Part shown: in pieces, positions 32,647-40,715 of the stretch | Position numbering within the stretch: position 1 is the first letter of the stretch | Layout of the letters: every line of letters starts with the position of its first letter | Source of the DNA: Leptofilum sp965223525 | GTDB taxonomy: Bacteria; Chloroflexota; Anaerolineae; Promineifilales; Promineifilaceae | DNA: 64,000 bases | Assembly (NCBI RefSeq): GCF_965223525.1 | Contig: NZ_CBDCWX010000005.1 | Coordinates: 1,736,001-1,800,000 of the forward strand | Direction of reading: 5' to 3' | Program-made: the position numbers and the translations under genes | The notes under the pieces: model-generated | The model's input: only the letters and a program-made list of their open reading frames with translations | The model's database searches: none | Told to the model about the DNA's origin: nothing

Positions 32647-34914
32647 ATGGCAGATTCCCAAGAAATTCGTGTGGAAATTGTTACGCGGCTGCTGAACGAT
32701 GCCGCTTTTTTTGATCGCTTTTTGCAAGATCCCGATGCAATTCTGGCGGAATTTCCCGACTTAGACAAGTATGACGGCCGTTACCTCAAAGACAAAATCA
32801 GTGATTCGGCTAGCCTAACGGCCGCTGCTGAACGGTTTGGTGTGGCTGTTCCGGAACGGCCGCCTGCTGCTCCCGAAAGTGCCACTGATGATACCGAACC
32901 CCGCCTGCAAATGGCATTGCACTTACGAAATGATGCCGCCTTTTTTGCGCTTTTCCGCAAAGACCCCGCAGCGGCACTCTCTGCCTACCCTGATTTGGAA
33001 GAAGACGATGCCCAATACATTCAAGGGCGTGTCACCGATGCCGCCAGCCTGGAAGCTGTAATTGACCGCTTCCAAACCACCGTGCAAAACGTGAATTTAC
33101 CAAATTCTGGAGAAAAAGGGTTAGAAGATTTTCTAAGCGAATCAGAAGCACGTTATGTAAATACAGGCTTTGCCAGCCAGGATGTCCCAGAAGCAGAAAT
33201 TAATAGCTTCAACACGCCGCTGCCTGCGGCACAGCCCCACTATTTTTGGCTGGAAATTGGCGAACTGCTAGAAAGCGGCCTGGCGCAGGAAGGCATCGCC
33301 TTGCCCTCCGACAAGCTGCCGCCCGAAGCGCGCCTAAAAATTGCTCTGTTTGCTTTTGAGGGAGAAATTGCCCTAACCGGCGCAGAAGTTGGCGAAGTTC
33401 AGCTAGCCCCTCAAGGAGCAGTGCGGGTAACGCGCCGCGCCGATGAACCAACCGGTGCTTCACCAGATATGTTGGACACGCGCCTCTTTTTTGCGGTGCA
33501 AACGATGGTTGATGAAGGATACGGCCGTCTCCGCTGCAACATCTACTACCAAAACACGCTCGTGCAATCCCACCTCATCGTGGCCCGCGTCTCTGCCACA
33601 CCGACTGAGCAGCCTTACCGCATGATGTGGCATGCCTCCGACTATACGCTCTCTAAAAACCTGAACGGACACCAACTGCAAGCAATGGGTGAAAATAGCC
33701 TCAGCATCATGGTCAACGACAACGGCAGCGGCAGCCATGGCTTTCGCTTTGTGGGGCAAAACGAGTTCAAAAATGATGCCAGCCTGGGCGAAGATGCCGT
33801 GGCCAATCTACAAAATTGGGCGCGGGGGGCTTTGCGTAACGCTGCCTGGGGAGATGAAGAGCCATATAAAGAAGGCAAAAAATATTCATATGGCGGCAAG
33901 CTCAACAAGCAAAAGCTCAAAGACGACTTGCTAGAGATGGCTCAGAATGGCCATCGCGCCTTCGATGCGCTTTTTGATCCGCTAGTTGGCGATTCAGAAA
34001 AATCGTGGGAGGTAATGGATTGGATGGTGAAGCCAGGGCAGGTGCAGATTGCCACCAAAGAAAATGCCCAAATCGTCGTTCCCGCCGCCATGTTCTACGA
34101 TTATCCTTACCTGGACGGCAACGTACCTAAAGATTATTCGCTCTGCCCGGAATTTGAGAAGGCACTGGATGGTAGCAAACCGCTGGAAAAGTGTATTTGC
34201 TTTCAGGGTAACTGCCCTACCTATGATGATTTACAGATCGTTTGCCCCAGCGGATTTTGGGGCTTTCGCCACTCGTTGGGCTTGCCGATGTCTGTTAAAT
34301 CTGCGCCGGATGCGCCCTTGAAGATCGGCGGGAGCAGCCCACCTAAGATGGCAGTTTCTGTTTCGACCGATCCGAACTTTAAGCAACGGCCGTCCCACGA
34401 AAAACGTCTGCAAAAGATGGGTGTGGGCTGGGAATACGCCGACAGCCGCGATAAATCTCTAGACATGCTCAAGACGACCGAATCACAGGTGGTTTACTTT
34501 TATTGTCACGGCGGATTGACCGACAGAAGGTTCCCCTACCTTAGTTTAGGCAGCAAAGATGGGGATTGGTTCACGCGGGGAAATTTACGCGCGCGTCGCA
34601 TTCGTTGGCAAAAAATACGGCCGCTCGTCTTCATCAACGGCTGCCACACCACCCAAATCACCCCGGAACGCGCCCTCGACTTTGTAACCGGCTTCGTGCA
34701 AACCAGTCGGGCAGCAGGCGTCATCGGCACCGAGATTACCATCTTTGAATCCATTGCTACCCAGTTTGCTGAAGAGTGTTTGCGACGCTTTATGTTTGAA
34801 GACGAAACGCTGGGTGAAGCCGTGCGCGGGGCGCGTTTGCACATGCTCAAAAATGGCAACCCGCTAGGGCTTGTCTACATTCTCTATGCCCTGCCCGCCC
34901 TCAAGTTATCTTGA
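32647..34914 (+). CDS. CHAT-domain (caspase-like) protein with duplicated N-terminal leader-like motif
   Basis: A 755-residue protein. The C-terminal third (about 590-755) is a CHAT peptidase domain: the catalytic His is in VVYFYCHGGLTD and the Cys in VFINGCHTTQ, so both are present. The N-terminus holds two copies of a 55-residue unit (about 8-62 and 84-140), each with NDAAFFxxFxxDPxAxLxxxPDL, which recalls RiPP leader-like helices (NHLP/Nif11 style); this is only a resemblance. The middle (about 180-560) is a large domain of unknown family with Cys motifs (CICFQGNCP). CHAT proteases often act in cell death or defence, cutting partners after an upstream trigger. Confidence 0.82.
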   Translation: MADSQEIRVEIVTRLLNDAAFFDRFLQDPDAILAEFPDLDKYDGRYLKDKISDSASLTAAAERFGVAVPERPPAAPESATDDTEPRLQMALHLRNDAAFFALFRKDPAAALSAYPDLEEDDAQYIQGRVTDAASLEAVIDRFQTTVQNVNLPNSGEKGLEDFLSESEARYVNTGFASQDVPEAEINSFNTPLPAAQPHYFWLEIGELLESGLAQEGIALPSDKLPPEARLKIALFAFEGEIALTGAEVGEVQLAPQGAVRVTRRADEPTGASPDMLDTRLFFAVQTMVDEGYGRLRCNIYYQNTLVQSHLIVARVSATPTEQPYRMMWHASDYTLSKNLNGHQLQAMGENSLSIMVNDNGSGSHGFRFVGQNEFKNDASLGEDAVANLQNWARGALRNAAWGDEEPYKEGKKYSYGGKLNKQKLKDDLLEMAQNGHRAFDALFDPLVGDSEKSWEVMDWMVKPGQVQIATKENAQIVVPAAMFYDYPYLDGNVPKDYSLCPEFEKALDGSKPLEKCICFQGNCPTYDDLQIVCPSGFWGFRHSLGLPMSVKSAPDAPLKIGGSSPPKMAVSVSTDPNFKQRPSHEKRLQKMGVGWEYADSRDKSLDMLKTTESQVVYFYCHGGLTDRRFPYLSLGSKDGDWFTRGNLRARRIRWQKIRPLVFINGCHTTQITPERALDFVTGFVQTSRAAGVIGTEITIFESIATQFAEECLRRFMFEDETLGEAVRGARLHMLKNGNPLGLVYILYALPALKLS

Positions 34915-34969
34915 GGATACGGAAATGAAACATCGTGCTAAATTTATGATTCTTAGATGAAAATTCATT

Positions 34970-35752
34970 ATGTCTAAAATAGGATATGCTCTACTTTGTA
35001 TATTACCTGCAGTCACCTGTTGGTTATGTAGTTTTCCTGTGATTAGTTTTGTCCCACCTGGCAATGAAGAATACGATGAATTTGCTATTTCTGATCCCCC
35101 TTCATTTGGGGTAACAACTTCTTCATCTAATTGGTATGATAAACTCCCCGCTTGCCCCTGTGAAATTGCTATTCCTCAAGAAGGCGAAACGCCTCCTCAA
35201 TTAAATCTAGGTGAAGGTTGGAGTTTAACAGCAAATAAACTTGACGAAAAATTAATCAATTTCCATCCAGGAGCAACATGGGAAATTAGATGGACAAGTA
35301 GCAATGTGGAGATTGTACCAGGGCAACAATGTACATATGACATTAATGGGTTACTGATTACAGAAGGTATCGTGGCGGGAACTCCGGACAGATGGGGATT
35401 TTCCGATAAATCGAGTAACAGTGATTACATAGGTCATACGTTTTTTGATGTTCTTCCGTATCTTCCTGGTTTTATAGCTTATCAGTTTGGCAGAGAGGAT
35501 GAGTTGAATTGGTATCTAGAAGGCTGGCCACCCAATAATGGAAACAATTGTGCCTCATGCAATACGCTTGAAGATGGTTCTTGTAATTCAGTTGAGAGTT
35601 CCCAATCATCAATTGGAAATTCAGCATCTAGAACGCCTTGGCTTGTATTAGGCTGGTTTGTATTAGTATCCATAGTAGTTCTTATACTTCTTCGTTCTAT
35701 TCTCAAAGTAGTTTGGAGCATATTCAAATTGACAAAACAAACGCTTTTTTAA
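34970..35752 (+). CDS. Secreted/membrane protein with C-terminal anchor, AT-rich
   Basis: A 260-residue protein following the CHAT gene. An N-terminal signal or anchor (about 5-27), an extracytoplasmic domain rich in Ser and Asn with cysteine pairs (ACPCEIAI, CASCNTLEDGSC), and a C-terminal membrane helix (about 224-245) with a basic tail are visible. No ribosome site is obvious. It is AT-rich and lacks the octamer. It may be a target or partner of the CHAT protein; that is speculation from adjacency. Confidence 0.6.
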   Translation: MSKIGYALLCILPAVTCWLCSFPVISFVPPGNEEYDEFAISDPPSFGVTTSSSNWYDKLPACPCEIAIPQEGETPPQLNLGEGWSLTANKLDEKLINFHPGATWEIRWTSSNVEIVPGQQCTYDINGLLITEGIVAGTPDRWGFSDKSSNSDYIGHTFFDVLPYLPGFIAYQFGREDELNWYLEGWPPNNGNNCASCNTLEDGSCNSVESSQSSIGNSASRTPWLVLGWFVLVSIVVLILLRSILKVVWSIFKLTKQTLF

Positions 35753-36158
35753 TGATAAAAGAGTTCATAAGTTGATATTGATAAAGATAAGTTATGATGA
35801 AAACGCCAACAAGTGTAAAGATAAGATCACTTGTTTATCGCGATTATGAAAATTCAGCAAATTGTATGAATTGTGAAGATTGCAAAATCAAGCTCATGAC
35901 ATAACTTTATTCGCCCCAAAAACATGTGGTGAAGCAAAATTAATCTTTGGTCACGCTTCCAGATTTGCACTGTAAATTAAGGGTATTGGTTGCGGAGAAA
36001 TAAATTGCCTCAATTTACAGGCAACGAATATCCATCTGGAAACATTGTGGGAATTACTCCACCGACAAGCAAAATTGTTTTGCGGAGGCATTCATCTTCT
36101 AAAAGTGGTAGATACGATCGTTACTTTAGCAAATAAGCATACAAATAAGGAGTAACAT
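35753..36158. other. Gene-free AT-rich stretch
   Basis: About 400 bases without a supported gene. It is AT-rich and lacks the octamer and the named repeats. An AAGGAG at the right end serves the following lipoprotein gene. Confidence 0.5.
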
Positions 36159-36809
36159 ATGAACCGAAAAATTTCAGTTTTTGTACTGTTCATAATGACA
36201 ATTTTCCTCTTGGCTGCCTGTGGTGGGCCTTCTCAGGAATATCAAACGAATGACGTGCTGCTTACTGAATCATTCAATGATGCCAATGCCTGGGAAACAT
36301 TTGTTAGCGGCGACGTAGATTTGCAAGTGGACGACGGTGAATACCGCGTGCAGGCAGGTGGCGGTGGCTATATTTGGGGGCTAAACGACGAGGAACATAA
36401 CGATGTAGTCATTGAGGCGACGTCAGAGCAGCTTTCCTCCTATGAAAACAATGCCTATGGCGTAATGTGCCGCGCCGATGTTAGCAATAACGGAGACGGA
36501 TACTACTTCCTTATCAGCGGCGACGGCTATTACTCCATTTCTAAGGGGGAGGGGGATGATGTGAACCCGTTGGTTGAGTGGACACGCAGTTCTACCATCA
36601 ATGATGGGCAGGCAGAGAATACTATTCTGGCCGTTTGTATTGGTAACTATTTAGCACTTTATGTCAATGGCGACTTTGTGGCAGAGGTGGAAGACAGCGA
36701 CTACAGATCCGGGTATGCTGGATTTGCTGCTGCCGCCTTTGAGGATGGCAATGTAGATGTTACCTTCGACGATCTAACAATTTCATCCGCTTCACTTTCT
36801 GGTGAATAA
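36159..36809 (+). CDS. Lipoprotein with a concanavalin-like (LamG/DUF1080-type) domain
   Basis: A 216-residue predicted lipoprotein (lipobox LLAACGG, Cys near residue 21). The mature part forms a beta-jelly-roll pattern: ESFNDANAWETFVSGDVDLQ, YGVMCRADVSNNGDGYYFLI, ICIGNYLALYVNGD-like strands and AGFAAAAFEDGNVDVTFDDL. This plan is common for surface sugar-binding or unknown proteins in this phylum. AAGGAG precedes the ATG. The stop overlaps the next ATG (TAATG), so the two genes are coupled. Confidence 0.75.
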   Translation: MNRKISVFVLFIMTIFLLAACGGPSQEYQTNDVLLTESFNDANAWETFVSGDVDLQVDDGEYRVQAGGGGYIWGLNDEEHNDVVIEATSEQLSSYENNAYGVMCRADVSNNGDGYYFLISGDGYYSISKGEGDDVNPLVEWTRSSTINDGQAENTILAVCIGNYLALYVNGDFVAEVEDSDYRSGYAGFAAAAFEDGNVDVTFDDLTISSASLSGE

Positions 36810-37387
36810 TGATTTCGTTGGGTCAGCCATTTAGCAAGCTGGAGATTGTGGAGGCGTGGGTGGTGGAGGTAACGGCCGTTCACAACCACTTCGCCGCCAT
36901 TGAGCCACATACCTTTTTTGCATCCCCACCCGGCGTTTGGTCACCTGCAGAAAATTTGGTGCACCTTATCAAATCCTGCGCCCCGGTGGTGATGGTCTTG
37001 AACATTCCCAAAACCTTCTTGCGTATCCGCTTTGGCTGGGCTAAACACGATTCGCGCCCACTGGCACAGGTGCGCTACACTTATCTAAACGATGCTCTTG
37101 CTAACGGAGGACAGGCAGGCGGCCCATTTGTGCCAGAAGTTCGAGAAGATTTTTCAGCAGCACACCAGACCCGTATTTTGGCCAAATGGCAAGAAAAAGG
37201 AGACGCACTTCATGCTGCCCTGCAAAAATGGGATGAAAAGGCACTGGATAACTATTTGTTACCCCATCCCCTGCTGGGCAAGCTAACAGTGCGTGAAATC
37301 TTGTTTTTCACGCTTTACCACAATCTCCACCATGTTAACGATGTACAGCGGCTGCTTGACCAGCCAGAAATGGAGTGGTTTGCCTGA
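36809..37387 (+). CDS. DinB-like four-helix-bundle protein
   Basis: A 192-residue DinB_2/YfiT-type protein. The family pattern includes WSPAENLVHLIKS (first metal-site His), and near the C-terminus REILFFTLYHNLHHVNDVQ (metal-site His pair). DinB-fold enzymes are metal-dependent thiol S-transferases or hydrolases; the substrate is unknown. It starts at the TAATG overlap with the lipoprotein gene and overlaps the acetyltransferase gene by 13 bases. Confidence 0.8.
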   Translation: MISLGQPFSKLEIVEAWVVEVTAVHNHFAAIEPHTFFASPPGVWSPAENLVHLIKSCAPVVMVLNIPKTFLRIRFGWAKHDSRPLAQVRYTYLNDALANGGQAGGPFVPEVREDFSAAHQTRILAKWQEKGDALHAALQKWDEKALDNYLLPHPLLGKLTVREILFFTLYHNLHHVNDVQRLLDQPEMEWFA

Positions 37388-37899
37388 TTGAAACGAAGCG
37401 ATTGCAGCTGTGCCACTTTTGCCTGGATGATGCCCCGTTTGTGCTAAAGCTCGTCAACGAGCCCGGCTGGATTCGTTTTATTGGCGACAGGGGAATTCGC
37501 ACTGTTGCTCAGGCGGAGGCGTATTTGCGGGATGGACCAATGGCCAGCTACGCGGCCAATGGGTTTGGCCTTTATCTGGTGCGGCGCACCGCAGATAATG
37601 TGCGCTTGGGGATGTGTGGCTTGGTAAAACGGCCGTCCCTCCCCAACGTAGACATCGGTTTTGCGTTTCTCGACCAGCACACAGGTCAAGGATACGCATT
37701 AGAAGCAGCAATGGCCGTTCTCAACCATGCCCACACCGACTTGAAACCAGTGGTCGCCATCACTGCGCCAGACAACGTTCGTTCAATTAAACTGCTGCGG
37801 AAATTGGGGTTACAGTTCAAGGAGTTTGTTTCAGTTGGTGAAGGCCAGCCGCAGGTGAAGCTTTTCTATCCCACAAACCATTCAGAAGTTGCCGATTAA
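37375..37899 (+). CDS. GNAT acetyltransferase (RimJ/RimL type)
   Basis: A 174-residue GNAT enzyme. It has the start LIETKRLQLCHFCLDDAPFV, beta-strand FGLYLVRR, the acetyl-CoA loop region DQHTGQGYALEAA (Q/RxxGxG/A), and NVRSIKLLRKLGLQF. It would transfer acetyl from acetyl-CoA to an amine. The GTG at 37375 lies inside the DinB-like gene. It ends just before the BMC operon, which is on the other strand. Confidence 0.82.
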   Translation: MVCLIETKRLQLCHFCLDDAPFVLKLVNEPGWIRFIGDRGIRTVAQAEAYLRDGPMASYAANGFGLYLVRRTADNVRLGMCGLVKRPSLPNVDIGFAFLDQHTGQGYALEAAMAVLNHAHTDLKPVVAITAPDNVRSIKLLRKLGLQFKEFVSVGEGQPQVKLFYPTNHSEVAD

Positions 37900-37908
37900 G
37901 GCGTGGCA

Positions 37909-38178
37909 CTACGCCAGTTGCACATCGTCCACAATGCCAACAATGGCATGATCTACGGGGACAAAGGTGATGGGCATGGCCTGGGCAGCTTCTCGGCTGC
38001 CAACAATGAAGACAAGATGATCTGGCCCGGCTTGAGCCGTGGCGTCGGCCGCGACCACAGGCTGCCCAACGGCTTCCTGCGTTTTGCTTAAGGGCTGCAC
38101 CATCAGGAATTTGATACCCTCTAGCCCTTCATATTTTTCGGTGGCTACCACTGTGCCAATAACGCGTGCTAATTGCAT
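37909..38178 (-). CDS. Microcompartment vertex protein (EutN/CcmL, BMC-P)
   Basis: An 89-residue BMC-P. Motifs: LARVIGTVVATEKYEGLEG, FLMVQPL, DATAQAGPDHLVFIVGSREA and the C-terminal HAIVGIVDDVQLA. It forms the pentamers at shell vertices. It is the last gene of the microcompartment operon, downstream of the tandem shell gene. Upstream bases AAAGAAAAATC offer only a weak ribosome site. The repeat at 38259 lies between it and the previous gene. Confidence 0.92.
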   Translation of the reverse strand: MQLARVIGTVVATEKYEGLEGIKFLMVQPLSKTQEAVGQPVVAADATAQAGPDHLVFIVGSREAAQAMPITFVPVDHAIVGIVDDVQLA

Positions 38179-38258
38179 GATTTTTCTTTGGGTGAGGGCG
38201 AGGCAATTGGATGAATGGTTATTTGCTACCCAAAGATGATGACCAATTGCCTCGCCCC

Positions 38259-38301
38259 TACCGGTTACTGATTACCGAATACTGACCACTGACTACTGCT
38301 C
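38259..38301. repeat. Family B repeat copy
   Basis: CGGTTACTGATTACCGAATAC and further ACTGACCACTGACTACTG. It lies between two BMC shell genes and touches the stop codon of the upstream one. Confidence 0.7.
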
Positions 38302-38887
38302 ACGCTGCTTCCCAGCCGAAATGTTGGCCAAATCGGCCGTATCTATTCACATTTTCCCACATCTCGGCATGTAGCTGGGGGATGACCATTTGCTGAACCA
38401 GATGATTGTGGGCGACGTTGCTGCCGATGGCAACGGCCGTTTCCACATCTGCTACCAAGCCGTGAAAATAAACCAGCCCTTTCCCGCCCAAGCCATCGGC
38501 CAAGCGTAGCCGAAGCAACGAAACCTCTGCACCTTTTAAACCCGCATCTGCTACCTCAATAGCTGTTGCTACACTCGTCGTCTCCACAATGCCCAGCGCA
38601 TCTTCCTGTGCTGCTTTCTGTTGCCCACTTAACGCCTCCACAACACCTGGATGCACATTAGGCAAAAAGAGACAGTCAGCCAGCGCGTCGCGCCCCACGT
38701 CCTTGCCAGCCGCAAACGCCTCTTCAACCGATGCCACATCCCCGACCACCAGCACCAGATAATGCCCTGGTTGCACCGTCCCCGACTGAATTTTTTGCAC
38801 GGGCGCACGCTTCACCATCGCATCACCCGCCTCAATACCGGCGGCGATGCTGCTAAATTCGAGTAAAGCAATTGCGGGAAATGTCAT
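38300..38887 (-). CDS. Microcompartment tandem-domain shell protein (BMC-T)
   Basis: A 195-residue protein with two BMC domains in tandem (about 3-90 and 95-180). The first has ALLEFSSIAAGIEAGDAMVK and HYLVLVVGDVASVEEAFAAG; the second has ALGIVETTSVATAIEVADAG and LVYFHGLVADVETAVAIG. Trimers of such proteins look like hexamers and form facet tiles with pores for larger substrates or electron carriers. No strong ribosome site precedes the ATG. It follows the receiver-ParA gene. Confidence 0.92.
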   Translation of the reverse strand: MTFPAIALLEFSSIAAGIEAGDAMVKRAPVQKIQSGTVQPGHYLVLVVGDVASVEEAFAAGKDVGRDALADCLFLPNVHPGVVEALSGQQKAAQEDALGIVETTSVATAIEVADAGLKGAEVSLLRLRLADGLGGKGLVYFHGLVADVETAVAIGSNVAHNHLVQQMVIPQLHAEMWENVNRYGRFGQHFGWEAA

Positions 38888-38965
38888 AAAAAGTGTTTAG
38901 GCGATCAAGTTTTCAGGTTTTCAGGTAGTTATATGACACTTGAGAACTTAAACACTTGAACACAA

Positions 38966-40093
38966 TCAAAGGCTTTTCGTTGAAACGCGCTGCCAAATTG
39001 CCTCAGACATACGGCGCACCACGTTGGGTAGACCCGATTTGGCCGAAGTGAGAGTGAGCGGAACGCCCTGAGCAATGGCCCGCGCCTGGTTGATATCGTA
39101 GCCAATCTGGAAGGCAACTTTGTTATTGAGACCACGCTCTACGGCCGTTTGGGGCAATTGGGCTTCTGGCGTGTGCTGGTTCAGGATGTGTGATTTGCGC
39201 TTTACCTGGATACCAGATTTGTTGAGCAGGCGGTTGAGCTGAACGGCCGTTTGCACCGAAACCACCTCAGGCGTGATGATATGTAGCCCCATATCTGCCA
39301 TAGAAACTGCCTGAAGGAACGCAGGCGAAAAAACATGTGGGGCATCAATCACCGTAAAGGCCACATGATGCTTCAACAAATTCAAAATATATTGAACACG
39401 GTCGCCAGAAATAGCAGATGGGTCTTGTGGTTTGGCCGGTGCAGCCAACACCCGCAGGCCAGATGGATGAATGATGAGCCGATTTTTCAGAACGGCCCAA
39501 TCCAGTTCATTTTCTGTAGGTAGATCGAGCCAGGAGGAACGGGCTTGCAGCCGCATGTGCATAACTGCCTGTCCGCCAGAGGGAGAGAGGTCTACTAGAC
39601 AGACTTCCTGCTGGCTAGCGCGCCGCAAAGCGGCAGCCAAATTCACCGCCAGCGTCGTTTGCCCTACACCCCCCCGCAGCCCAAAGGCAGTAATAACAAT
39701 ACCAGTTTCTGGGCTGGACTGCCCCCCTTTTTTAGCCAATAAATCATCCACCCGTTCCATGAGCTCCTGCGAGGTGACTGGCTTACTCAGGTAATCATCT
39801 GCGCCACTTTTTAGGGCTGTGGTGCGATCTACTTCCTGGGAGCGGGCAGTGAGGATCAAAATGGGTAAATCTTCAACATTGGCATTATTCCGAATCTCCC
39901 GCGCCAAATCGTGCCCGCTCATGTTGGGCATCATCACATCTAGAACCAGCAAATCCGGCTTGTCGGCTTTGATCTGCTCCAGGCCATCCAGCGGATTGTT
40001 GATCAGGGTGATGTTGTGGCCGCCACGCTCCAACATGAGGCCGACCATGCGTAAAAGTTGTTCATCATCATCAATTACAAAGATTCGGGCCAC
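38966..40093 (-). CDS. Receiver-ParA/MinD fusion in the BMC operon (CpaE-like)
   Basis: A 375-residue protein. Residues 1-120 are a full receiver (VIDDDEQ, LLVLDVMMPNMSG with phospho-Asp, ILTARS, YLSKP). Residues about 132-370 are a ParA/MinD deviant-Walker ATPase (ITAFGLRGGVGQTTLAVNLA, then EVCLVDLSPSGGQAV and FTVIDAPHVFSP). The Walker A lacks both lysines of KGGxGKT: they are Arg and Gln. ParA-type McdA proteins position carboxysomes and other BMCs, so a positioning role for this shell operon is an attractive inference. It could instead be a CpaE-type localisation factor. A GTG start has AAGGAG upstream. Confidence 0.85.
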   Translation of the reverse strand: MARIFVIDDDEQLLRMVGLMLERGGHNITLINNPLDGLEQIKADKPDLLVLDVMMPNMSGHDLAREIRNNANVEDLPILILTARSQEVDRTTALKSGADDYLSKPVTSQELMERVDDLLAKKGGQSSPETGIVITAFGLRGGVGQTTLAVNLAAALRRASQQEVCLVDLSPSGGQAVMHMRLQARSSWLDLPTENELDWAVLKNRLIIHPSGLRVLAAPAKPQDPSAISGDRVQYILNLLKHHVAFTVIDAPHVFSPAFLQAVSMADMGLHIITPEVVSVQTAVQLNRLLNKSGIQVKRKSHILNQHTPEAQLPQTAVERGLNNKVAFQIGYDINQARAIAQGVPLTLTSAKSGLPNVVRRMSEAIWQRVSTKSL

Positions 40094-40128
40094 CGCACCG
40101 TCTCCTTACTCAAATTACAATACAAATG

Positions 40129-40665
40129 TTATTTTTTGTTGTTGTCTAAACAGAAAATGCCAATGCGATCTTTATGCACCAAAATCAGATCGCCACTGTA
40201 AGAAATATTTGGATAAAGCGATGCCGATGCTTTAGCAGAAAATACAAGCTGAAAGCTCCCCATGGATTGTACCAAAATTTCTCGCGCCGAGAATTTACCT
40301 TCGTGCATCGCTTCGCCTACAATTTCAAAAGAAGGCACCGTGAGGAAAATTGGGATGATGCGACCACGGGTGAATATAGAACGGCCGTGTTGCGTCCCCA
40401 CCGGAATTCCTTCACGCCTGTCTTGCAAGACAATAAAGTTGATATTGTCCTTGCGAAAAGCAGCTACTTGATAGTTGGCAACGATGTCGCCCGGCGTGTG
40501 AATGCGAGAAATGTACGCATCTTGCAGTTCCAGATATTTAGAGTTGGGGTTGCCCAGTTCAGCATGGATGCCACCCATGCCAACAGAAGCTCTGCCCGTC
40601 ACGCGGTAAGCATCGGTAAATAAATCCAGGTTGATTAGATTGCGTTTGCCAAAGGCTGTAGACAT
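40129..40665 (-). CDS. Protein of unknown function in the BMC operon
   Basis: A 178-residue soluble protein. No known family is recognised. Visible points are a glycine-rich RASVGMGGIHAELGNPNSKY, the run FIVLQDRREGIPVGTQHGRS and FTRGRIIPIFLTVPSFEIVG. It appears to be a compact alpha/beta or beta-rich domain without membrane segments. Its position between the aldehyde dehydrogenase and the receiver-ParA gene suggests a role in the compartment or in its positioning (for example as a ParA partner). Confidence 0.7.
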   Translation of the reverse strand: MSTAFGKRNLINLDLFTDAYRVTGRASVGMGGIHAELGNPNSKYLELQDAYISRIHTPGDIVANYQVAAFRKDNINFIVLQDRREGIPVGTQHGRSIFTRGRIIPIFLTVPSFEIVGEAMHEGKFSAREILVQSMGSFQLVFSAKASASLYPNISYSGDLILVHKDRIGIFCLDNNKK

Positions 40666-40715
40666 TGCTTCACTTCTCTCTTTACAGTTACAAAAATAAT
40701 GCCATCCATACTTTA

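Noticed and set aside
38966..40093. Chromosome partition ParA
   Set aside because: No ParB or parS sites adjoin it, it has a fused receiver domain, and the Walker A lysines are missing.
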